A stretch of 5,347 bases of DNA. Origin: an uncultured Veillonella sp. (GTDB lineage: Bacteria; Bacillota; Negativicutes; Veillonellales; Veillonellaceae). The notes below the pieces were generated by a model. That model saw only the letters and a program-made list of their open reading frames with translations. It searched no databases and was not told the DNA's origin. The stretch covers positions 1 through 5,347 of the forward strand of contig NZ_CAKPTN010000111.1 of assembly GCF_934190855.1 (NCBI RefSeq). The letters run 5' to 3'. Numbering within the stretch: position 1 is the first letter of the stretch; each line of letters opens with the position of its first letter. This document shows positions 1 to 4,922 of the stretch, piece by piece. The position numbers and the translations under genes are program-made.

Positions 1-153
1 GTGGATGCTTGTAAATTTAACCCATGTTATCATGAACATGAGCCAATTTGTGGCATTAAAGATGCTCTTGAAGCAGGTCGTATTCATCAAGGACGATATG
101 ACGCTTATATGTCTATACGTAACGATATAGAAAGTCAACGAAAGAGGTTTTAA
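1..153 (+). CDS. rsgA: RsgA, ribosome small-subunit-dependent GTPase, C-terminal end (5' partial)
   Basis: The frame is open from the first base to a TAA at 151-153 and encodes 50 residues; the true start lies upstream of the window. RsgA is a circularly permuted GTPase that acts in late 30S subunit maturation. What is visible is its C-terminal zinc-binding domain: in-window residues C4, C9, H11 and C17 form the family's C-x4-C-x-H-x5-C pattern. A charged helical tail follows, with the family-like run RYDAYMSI. The GTPase and OB-fold domains are not in view. The rpe start follows after one base, so the two genes are probably co-transcribed; the rsgA-rpe pairing is common in Firmicutes. The GTG at base 1 is an internal Val codon, not a start. 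Confidence 0.9.
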   Translation: MDACKFNPCYHEHEPICGIKDALEAGRIHQGRYDAYMSIRNDIESQRKRF

Positions 154-154
154 T

Positions 155-805
155 ATGATTAAAATTGCACCATCAATGCTTTCCGCAAATTTTGCGACCT
201 TAAGCGAAGAATTACAATCTATTGAATCAGCGGGGGCTGACTTATTACATATCGACATTATGGATGGACATTTTGTGCCGAACTTAACCTTTGGTGCGCC
301 TATTGTGAAAGCCATTCGTCCATATACAAAATTACCTTTTGATGTGCATTTAATGGTTACAAATCCTGGTGATTATGTAGAAGAATACGCAAAAATTGGC
401 GTAGAATATTTTACATTCCATCAAGAAACAGTACCTCATATGCATCGTTTAATTCAACATATTAAGCAATGTGGTATGAAAGCTGGTGTTGCATTAAATC
501 CAAGCACACCAGTATCAGTATTAGAAGATGTGGCTGCAGATTTAGATATGATTTTAATTATGTCTGTAAATCCGGGCTTTGGTGGACAATCTTTTATTAA
601 AAATGCCATTAAAAAGGTTAAACAAGCTAAGATATTGTTAGAAGAAGTAGAAAATACTACAGCCGTAATTGAAGTTGATGGTGGTATCAACGACATTACT
701 TGCGTACCAATCAAAAGAGCGGGGGCAACAGTATTAGTATCTGGCTCTGCTGTATTTGGTGCTGAAGATCGTGCTCATATGATCGACGCCATTCGCAATA
801 ACTAG
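155..805 (+). CDS. rpe: Ribulose-phosphate 3-epimerase
   Basis: This cytoplasmic TIM-barrel enzyme interconverts D-ribulose 5-phosphate and D-xylulose 5-phosphate in the pentose phosphate pathway. The 216 residues match the usual family length. Visible motifs are the N-terminal KIAPSMLSANF, HIDIMDGHFVPN at 32-43, DVHLMV at 63-68, the phosphate-loop motif NPGFGGQSF at 139-147 and EVDGGI at 173-178. By comparison with characterised epimerases, H32, D34, H65 and D175 are the expected metal ligands, with D34 and D175 as the acid/base pair; all are present. The start is supported by an AAAGAGG ribosome-binding site at 141-147, inside the end of rsgA and 7 bases before the ATG. No promoter fits in the 1-base gap, so it should be read from upstream. 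A terminator lies at 881-927. Confidence 0.97.
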   Translation: MIKIAPSMLSANFATLSEELQSIESAGADLLHIDIMDGHFVPNLTFGAPIVKAIRPYTKLPFDVHLMVTNPGDYVEEYAKIGVEYFTFHQETVPHMHRLIQHIKQCGMKAGVALNPSTPVSVLEDVAADLDMILIMSVNPGFGGQSFIKNAIKKVKQAKILLEEVENTTAVIEVDGGINDITCVPIKRAGATVLVSGSAVFGAEDRAHMIDAIRNN

Positions 806-880
806 CTTTATATTCGTATTGGCGGTACATATTATAGGCTTAACAATAATATAGTCATGACCTAATCTAGAAATTTTTAC

Positions 881-927
881 AGGGAGTGAGGAATTCTTTA
901 AGAAATCCTCACTCCTTGCTTGCTTTT
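881..927 (+). terminator. Rho-independent terminator after rpe
   Basis: A 12-pair stem joins 881-892 to 906-917, with one G-U pair. Its core is GGAGTGAGGA against TCCTCACTCC. After an A-A mismatch the hairpin continues with four more pairs (894-897 with 901-904), leaving a 3-base loop. The stem is followed by GCTTGCTTTT, a moderate rather than perfect T-rich tract. It ends the rsgA-rpe transcript and isolates the rpsB promoter just downstream. The 75 bases between the rpe stop and this hairpin (806-880) show no gene or convincing signal. Confidence 0.85.
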
Positions 928-948
928 ATAATAATTATTTGTTAAAAT
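920..948 (+). promoter_or_regulatory. Likely sigma-A promoter for rpsB (extended -10)
   Basis: A -35-like TTGCTT at 920-925 is separated by 17 bases from a TAAAAT -10 box at 943-948. The -10 is preceded by TG at 940-941, one base before the hexamer, giving an extended -10 element. Transcription would start near 953-955 (GGG) and give a leader of about 100 nt before rpsB. The -35 matches the consensus only in its first half, which the extended -10 could offset. The -35 overlaps the tail of the preceding terminator. This is inferred from pattern only. Confidence 0.6.
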
Positions 949-954
949 TATTGG

Positions 955-1053
955 GTATGAAAAATATGCACGTCGGTGGACTTCGGTACTGTGCCTAATT
1001 TTGGGTGACCCGAAGGATGAAGCGGCGGAGGTTAATTAACAGGAGGTGCCACA
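955..1053 (+). promoter_or_regulatory. GC-rich structured 5' leader of rpsB, candidate ribosomal-protein autoregulatory element
   Basis: Bases 968-1030 are about 59% G+C inside an AT-rich intergenic region, which suggests a folded RNA. Visible pairings are GCAC 968-971 with GTGC 991-994 (plus a possible G-U), and a GGG/CCC hairpin at 1000-1014. CTTCGG at 981-986 is exactly complementary to CCGAAG at 1010-1015, which would form a pseudoknot with the first hairpin. GTGC also recurs at 1046-1049, overlapping the end of the AGGAGGTG ribosome-binding site (1041-1048), so GCAC could pair there instead. S2 is known to repress its own rpsB mRNA in gammaproteobacteria; a similar role here is inference. 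I do not recognise a named RNA family. Confidence 0.5.
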
Positions 1054-1773
1054 ATGGCAGTAGTATCAATGAAACAATTATTAGAGGCTGGTGTACACTT
1101 TGGTCATCAGACTAGAAGATGGAACCCTAAAATGGCGAAATTCATCTTCACTGAGCGCAATGGTATTTATATCATTGACTTGTCTAAAACAGTTAAAAAA
1201 GTAGAAGAAGCTTACTCTTTCTTGCGTGAAGTTGCTTCCCAAGGCGAAGTAATCTTGTTCGTAGGTACTAAAAAACAAGCTCAAGAAGCTATTAAAGAAG
1301 AAGCTATCCGTGCTAACATGTTCTTCGTAAACGAACGTTGGTTGGGCGGTATGTTGACTAACTTCAAAACAATTGAAACTCGTATTAAACGTTTAAAACA
1401 ATTGGAAGCTATGGCAGAAGATGGTACTTTCGAAGTATTGCCTAAAAAAGAAGTTATCGGTCTTCGTCATGAAATGGAAAAATTGGAAAAATACCTTGGC
1501 GGTATCAAAGATATGCCTAAAATGCCAGGTGCTCTTTTCGTAGTTGATCCTAAAAAAGAAAAAATCGCTATTGCAGAAGCTAAAAAATTGGGTATTCCTG
1601 TAGTTGCAACAGTTGACACTAACTGCGACCCAGATGAAGTTGATTTCCCAATCCCAGCAAATGATGACGCTATCCGCGCTGTTAAATTGTTGGCTGGTAA
1701 AATGGCTGACGCTGTTCTTGAAGGTCGTCAAGGCGAATCCTTCGAAGAAGGCAATGCTGAAGCTGCAGAATAA
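1054..1773 (+). CDS. rpsB: 30S ribosomal protein S2 (uS2)
   Basis: S2 is a late-assembling 30S protein at the head-body junction, needed with S1 for initiation on many mRNAs. The 239 residues are close to the usual bacterial length. The N-terminal signature [20 protein letters not shown] is clear, followed by a helical coiled-coil hairpin region around residues 95-150. The conserved C-terminal block is [20 protein letters not shown] and then [14 protein letters not shown]. The protein ends in a short acidic tail. The start is fixed by a near-perfect AGGAGGTG site at 1041-1048, 5 bases from the ATG. Leucine codons are mostly TTG (11 of 18), unlike the TTA-rich neighbours, consistent with high expression. 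It heads the rpsB-tsf unit, behind its own promoter and a structured leader. Confidence 0.98.
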   Translation: MAVVSMKQLLEAGVHFGHQTRRWNPKMAKFIFTERNGIYIIDLSKTVKKVEEAYSFLREVASQGEVILFVGTKKQAQEAIKEEAIRANMFFVNERWLGGMLTNFKTIETRIKRLKQLEAMAEDGTFEVLPKKEVIGLRHEMEKLEKYLGGIKDMPKMPGALFVVDPKKEKIAIAEAKKLGIPVVATVDTNCDPDEVDFPIPANDDAIRAVKLLAGKMADAVLEGRQGESFEEGNAEAAE

Positions 1774-1806
1774 TTCTGCAAAGCTACTTAATCATTTCTG
1801 ATTAGC
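1764..1806 (+). other. Two small hairpins spanning the rpsB stop codon and 3' end
   Basis: TGCAGAA at 1764-1770 pairs with TTCTGCA at 1774-1780, leaving the TAA stop codon as the 3-base loop. A second hairpin pairs TAATCA at 1789-1794 with TGATTA at 1799-1804 around TTTC. Neither is followed by a T-run, so I do not call a terminator. They may stabilise or mark the 3' end of rpsB mRNA, or be incidental. Confidence 0.4.
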
Positions 1807-1808
1807 AT

Positions 1809-1837
1809 TTGAAAGATAAATCTATAACATATATAAT
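1809..1837 (+). promoter_or_regulatory. Near-consensus sigma-A promoter for tsf
   Basis: TTGAAA at 1809-1814 (5 of 6 matches to the -35 consensus) is followed after exactly 17 bases by TATAAT at 1832-1837 (6 of 6). The predicted start is an A near 1844-1845, about 45 bases before the tsf start codon. It lies wholly in the rpsB-tsf intergenic region, so tsf can be transcribed separately from, as well as together with, rpsB. The -10 box and predicted start fall inside the left arm of an inverted repeat. Confidence 0.75.
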
Positions 1838-1868
1838 TAGGGTAAGGACTATATCCTTACCTTAATTA
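1834..1868. repeat. 15-bp inverted repeat overlapping the tsf -10 box and transcription start
   Basis: Bases 1834-1848 pair with 1854-1868 around a 5-base loop (CTATA). The core is GGTAAGGA against TCCTTACC, with one G-U pair at 1840/1862. No T-run follows on the + strand (GTACTAGG comes next), so it does not look like an intrinsic terminator. In DNA it could be an operator covering the -10 and +1 positions. In RNA read through from rpsB it would be a hairpin ending 5 bases before the tsf Shine-Dalgarno sequence. A transcript starting near 1844 would keep only a short hairpin at its 5' end. Confidence 0.7.
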
Positions 1869-1888
1869 GTACTAGGAGGAACAAAATA

Positions 1889-2569
1889 ATGGCAATTACT
1901 GCTGCTTTGGTAAAAGAATTGCGCGACATGACTGGCGCAGGTATGATGGACGCTAAAAAAGCATTGGTTGAAACTGACGGTAATATCGATAAAGCGGTTG
2001 ACCTTCTTCGTGAAAAAGGTCTAGCTGCAGCAGCTAAAAAAGCTGGTCGTATTGCAGCTGAAGGTGTAGTACAATCCTACATTCACGCTGGTGGCCGTAT
2101 CGGCGTTTTAGTTGAAGTTAACTGCGAAACTGACTTCGTTGCTAAAACTGACGACTTCCAAAACTTGGCACGCGATATCGCTATGCAAATCGCTGCTGTT
2201 AACCCTACATACTTGAACCGTGAAGAAGTTCCTGCTGAAGTAATCGAACACGAAAAACAAGTATTGTTGGAACAAGCTAAAGTAGAAGCTGAAGAAGACG
2301 TAAAAGCTGGCCGTAAACCAAAACCTGAAGCTGTTTTGGAAAAAATGGTTGCTGGTCGTATTGAAAAATTCTATAAAGAAAACTGCCTATTAGAACAAGT
2401 ATTCATTAAAGATGGTGACAAAACTGTTACTGATGTAATTAATGAAAATATTGCAAAAATCGGTGAAAACATCAACGTACGTCGTTTTGTTCGCTACGGT
2501 TTAGGTGAAGGCATTGAAAAACGCCAAGATGACTTCGTAGCTGAAGTAATGGCATCTGTTGGTAAATAG
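1889..2569 (+). CDS. tsf: Translation elongation factor Ts
   Basis: EF-Ts is the guanine nucleotide exchange factor that releases GDP from EF-Tu. Its N-terminal UBA-like module is clear (residues 1-50, with [20 protein letters not shown] at 7-26). The TDFVAKT segment at 81-87 includes the Asp-Phe pair (D82, F83) that in E. coli intrudes near the EF-Tu Mg site. The C-terminal part keeps [11 protein letters not shown] and the [17 protein letters not shown] region. At 226 residues it is the short form, lacking much of the dimerisation/coiled-coil portion of the 283-residue E. coli protein. It seems to carry a small charged insertion near 131-146 compared with short homologues as I remember them. 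The start has an AGGAGGA site at 1874-1880, 8 bases from the ATG. Codon use resembles rpsB. Confidence 0.97.
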   Translation: MAITAALVKELRDMTGAGMMDAKKALVETDGNIDKAVDLLREKGLAAAAKKAGRIAAEGVVQSYIHAGGRIGVLVEVNCETDFVAKTDDFQNLARDIAMQIAAVNPTYLNREEVPAEVIEHEKQVLLEQAKVEAEEDVKAGRKPKPEAVLEKMVAGRIEKFYKENCLLEQVFIKDGDKTVTDVINENIAKIGENINVRRFVRYGLGEGIEKRQDDFVAEVMASVGK

Positions 2570-2578
2570 TTAAGAAAC

Positions 2579-2612
2579 AATAAGAGAACACCGTACAGTG
2601 TTCTCTTATTTT
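2579..2612 (+). terminator. Rho-independent terminator between tsf and pyrH, probably partial
   Basis: AAGAGAACAC at 2582-2591 pairs with GTGTTCTCTT at 2598-2607 around a 6-base loop. The stem extends by three more A-T/T-A pairs at its base (2579-2581 with 2608-2610). It ends in a TTATTTT tract. It begins 9 bases after the tsf stop and lies only about 20 bases before the pyrH start. No separate pyrH promoter fits in that space, so the downstream genes probably depend on readthrough or on a promoter inside tsf. Confidence 0.8.
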
Positions 2613-2631
2613 GCAATAGAGGAGTAAAAAC

Positions 2632-3357
2632 ATGGCAAAGAGAAACTTTCAACGTATTGTTTTGAAGTTGAGTGGTGAAGCATTGGCAGGTGACCAAGGT
2701 TTTGGTATTAACCCGGATGTTGTTGAAGAATTTGCGCAAGAGATTGCCGCTTTAGCGAAATCCACTGATTTAGAAATCGCAATTGTTGTTGGTGGCGGTA
2801 ACCTATGGAGAGGGTTAGCAGGTAGCAACCAAGGTATGGATCGTGCTACTGCTGATTATATGGGTATGCTAGCAACAGTAATGAACTCCTTAGCATTGCA
2901 AGACGCATTAGAGCAAGCTGGCGTAGATACACGCGTACAAACAGCTATCGAAATGCAAGAAATTGCAGAACCTTATATTCGTCGTCGCGCTATTCGTCAC
3001 TTAGAGAAAAAACGTATCGTAATCTTTGGTGCTGGTCTTGGTAAACCTTACTTCTCTACAGATACAACAGCTGCATTACGGGCTGCTGAAATCGAAGCAG
3101 ATGCAATTTTGATGGCGAAGAAATTTGCTGATGGCGTATATGATTCTGATCCTAAGACGAATCCTAATGCTATTAAATTTGATGAGTTAACATATAACGA
3201 TATCATTACAAAAGAATTAAAAGTTATGGATGCTACATCCACAACTTTATGTAAAGATAACAATATTCCTATTATCGTATTTAGCATGGACATTCCTGGT
3301 AACATTACAAAAGCCGCTAAGGGCGAAGAGATTGGTACCATTGTTCGAGGAGAATAA
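2632..3357 (+). CDS. pyrH: UMP kinase (uridylate kinase)
   Basis: This cytoplasmic hexameric amino-acid-kinase-family enzyme phosphorylates UMP to UDP with ATP. Its activity is typically controlled by UTP and GTP. The 241 residues are full length. Visible motifs are KLSGEAL at 12-18 with the phosphate-binding Lys12, [10 protein letters not shown] at 52-61 and [16 protein letters not shown] at 70-85. Next come [17 protein letters not shown] at 141-157, DGVYDSDP at 167-174 and the C-terminal [10 protein letters not shown]. An oddity is the loop GAGLGKP at 133-139, where most homologues read G-T-G-N-P, so Thr and Asn are replaced by Leu136 and Lys138. The start is set by AGAGGAG at 2618-2624, 7 bases from the ATG. 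It lies just after the terminator and 5 bases before frr. Confidence 0.97.
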   Translation: MAKRNFQRIVLKLSGEALAGDQGFGINPDVVEEFAQEIAALAKSTDLEIAIVVGGGNLWRGLAGSNQGMDRATADYMGMLATVMNSLALQDALEQAGVDTRVQTAIEMQEIAEPYIRRRAIRHLEKKRIVIFGAGLGKPYFSTDTTAALRAAEIEADAILMAKKFADGVYDSDPKTNPNAIKFDELTYNDIITKELKVMDATSTTLCKDNNIPIIVFSMDIPGNITKAAKGEEIGTIVRGE

Positions 3358-3362
3358 TTCAA

Positions 3363-3923
3363 ATGGAAATTAAAGAATTGTTACAACAAGCAGAAGAACG
3401 CATGAATAAGTCTATTGAGGCTTTAAAACATGAATTTGCATCTATTCGTACTGGTCGTGCTAGCGTAGCATTACTTGATAAAGTAATGGTTGATTATTAT
3501 GGTAGTCCATCTCCAATTAATCAAGTTGCAAATATCTCCGTGCCTGAGCCTCGTATGATCGTCATTGCTCCTTGGGATAAAACAATGATCGGTGCAATTG
3601 AAAAAGCGATTTTACAATCCGACCTTGGTTTAAACCCTGGTAATGATGGTGCTCAAATTCGTTTAACTATTCCTCAACTAACTGAGGAACGCCGTAAAGA
3701 AATCGTTAAAGTAGTTCATAAAAAAGCTGAAGCTGCAAACGTTGCAGTACGTAACATTCGTCGTGATGTAAATGATGCATTGAAAAAAGAAGAAAAAGCT
3801 AAAACAATTACTGAAGATGATGCTAAAGACGGTTTAGATGAAATCCAAAAACTTACAGATGCTAAAGTTAAGCATATTGATGAGTTAAAAGCAGTAAAAG
3901 AAAAGGACGTATTAGAAGTATAA
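3363..3923 (+). CDS. frr: Ribosome recycling factor
   Basis: RRF splits the post-termination 70S complex together with EF-G and IF3. The 186 residues match the family length of about 185. Domain I, the three-helix bundle, comes from the N-terminal helix (EALKHEFASIRTGRAS around 19-34) and the two long C-terminal helices. The latter contain RRKEIVKVVHKKAEAANVAV and NIRRDVNDALKKEEK, including the conserved Arg-Arg-Asp. Domain II, the small beta domain, spans about residues 35-105 and includes YYGSPSPINQVANISVPEPR. The ribosome-binding site GAGGAGA at 3347-3353 sits inside the last pyrH codons, 9 bases from the ATG. The stop TAA shares its last base with the next ATG, which suggests translational coupling. 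Confidence 0.97.
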   Translation: MEIKELLQQAEERMNKSIEALKHEFASIRTGRASVALLDKVMVDYYGSPSPINQVANISVPEPRMIVIAPWDKTMIGAIEKAILQSDLGLNPGNDGAQIRLTIPQLTEERRKEIVKVVHKKAEAANVAVRNIRRDVNDALKKEEKAKTITEDDAKDGLDEIQKLTDAKVKHIDELKAVKEKDVLEV

Positions 3924-4174
3924 TGTTAGATTCTAATAGCCTTATTGGAATGCCATGGCAGCTTGCAAAGTCTCGTTTGCAGGCTGCCCATATTCCTTTT
4001 AAGGTAATGATTGGGGCATCCTTTAATCGCTTTTTTGATATTGCAGATGAAGGATTTTATGTAGCACGTGTTACTAAGGTAGATGAGTGCTTACATATAC
4101 TAGTATATAGACCAATGATTGCCAGCGACTTCGGAAAATCTATCGAGGTAGACTATGCTAAAGAAATTATTTAA
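3923..4174 (+). CDS. Small protein of unknown function between frr and uppS
   Basis: I do not recognise this 83-residue protein. It has no signal peptide or membrane segment and one cysteine (C56). It looks like a small alpha/beta domain: a helix around 11-22 (PWQLAKSRLQAA), then strand-like segments near 25-31, 46-52 and 57-63. The segment IGMPWQLAKSRLQAAHIPFKV (residues 8-28), read in two parts, loosely recalls the helix-strand start of PASTA or inhibitor-I78 folds, but this is too weak to name. Its start overlaps the frr stop by one base (TAATG) and its end overlaps uppS by 20 bases, so it is fitted into the operon on both sides. There is no strong ribosome-binding site; AGAAG at 3914-3918 is weak, so coupling to frr is likely. 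The overlap pattern argues that it is real. Confidence 0.75.
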   Translation: MLDSNSLIGMPWQLAKSRLQAAHIPFKVMIGASFNRFFDIADEGFYVARVTKVDECLHILVYRPMIASDFGKSIEVDYAKEII

Positions 4175-4919
4175 CCGTAAACAATCGGATGCGCCTGCTA
4201 TAGATAGCAATGCTATTCCAAAACATGTTGCTATTATCATGGATGGTAATGGACGTTGGGCCAAACGTAGAGGGATGCCACGTTCCATGGGACACCGTGC
4301 TGGGGCAGACGTATTAAAGCAGATCGTTATAGCTGCTGACGAAATTGGTATTAGAGCTCTTACGGTATATGGTTTCTCCACAGAGAACTGGAAACGACCT
4401 GAACAGGAAGTTTCTTTACTTATGGCTCTCATCAAAGAATACTTAAACAATAATGTTAAGTATATGCATGAACATAATGTTCGCATTCGATTTATTGGAT
4501 TTATTGGGGCTCTTTCAGAGGAGTTACAACAAATCATTCGGGATGCAGAACTATTAACTCAGAATAATACAGGTCTTACCTTACAGTTAGCTATTAACTA
4601 TGGTGGACGTGATGAGATAGTAAGAACTATCCGTGATATTACAGATTCTGTAAAAGCGGGTACTATTACAAAGGACGATATTACTGAAGACTATGTAAGT
4701 TCTCAATTATTTACTAAAGAGTTTAGTGATGTAGACTTATTGATTCGTCCAAGTAGCGATTTTAGAATTAGTAACTTTTTGTTATGGCAACTAGCTTATG
4801 CTGAATTCTGGTTTACTGATTTACATTGGCCAGATTTCACAAAAGAAACTTTGTTAGAAGCTGTTGCGGCATATCAGAAACGAGAACGCCGATTTGGTGG
4901 CTTACGTGATGAGGAATAA
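4155..4919 (+). CDS. uppS: Undecaprenyl diphosphate synthase (cis-prenyltransferase)
   Basis: This enzyme adds isopentenyl diphosphate units in cis to farnesyl diphosphate, making the C55 lipid carrier for peptidoglycan and other envelope polymers. It works at the cytoplasm-membrane interface. The 254 residues fit the family. Visible motifs are HVAIIMDGNGRWAKRRG at 24-40 with catalytic Asp30, SMGHRAGAD at 44-52, YGFSTENWKRP at 72-82, LAINYGGRDEI at 145-155, and the C-terminal SNFLLWQLAYAEFWFTDLHW at 206-225 with Mg-binding Glu217. R198, R204 and S206 match the E. coli IPP-binding residues. The loop reads R-P-S-S-D-F-R instead of the usual R-T-S/G-G-E-x-R, a notable change. The start has GAGGT at 4145-4149, 5 bases upstream, and overlaps the preceding ORF by 20 bases. 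Confidence 0.96.
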   Translation: MLKKLFNRKQSDAPAIDSNAIPKHVAIIMDGNGRWAKRRGMPRSMGHRAGADVLKQIVIAADEIGIRALTVYGFSTENWKRPEQEVSLLMALIKEYLNNNVKYMHEHNVRIRFIGFIGALSEELQQIIRDAELLTQNNTGLTLQLAINYGGRDEIVRTIRDITDSVKAGTITKDDITEDYVSSQLFTKEFSDVDLLIRPSSDFRISNFLLWQLAYAEFWFTDLHWPDFTKETLLEAVAAYQKRERRFGGLRDEE

Positions 4920-4922
4920 AGA

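Noticed and set aside
806..880. Possible promoter or small RNA between rpe and its terminator
   Set aside because: There is no -35/-10 pair with acceptable spacing and only a short GTCATGAC palindrome (854-861), which is likely chance in 75 bases.
927..932. Perfect TATAAT upstream of rpsB as the -10 box
   Set aside because: The bases 17 upstream (904-909, AATCCT) are not a -35 and lie within the terminator stem, and there is no TG extension. The TGTTAAAAT at 940-948 is better supported.
1604..1801. 65-codon + strand ORF overlapping the end of rpsB
   Set aside because: It is out of frame within the conserved S2 C-terminus, has no ribosome-binding site, and its protein is low-complexity; it is a shadow of rpsB.
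3944..4010. Calling the 83-residue protein a PASTA-domain or I78-inhibitor protein
   Set aside because: Only a loose helix-strand resemblance is visible; the conserved residues needed for either family are not convincing.
4100..4537. 145-codon minus-strand ORF over uppS, and similar reverse ORFs over rpe, rpsB, pyrH and cdsA
   Set aside because: All lie antisense to strongly conserved genes, lack ribosome-binding sites and give protein sequences without recognisable features.
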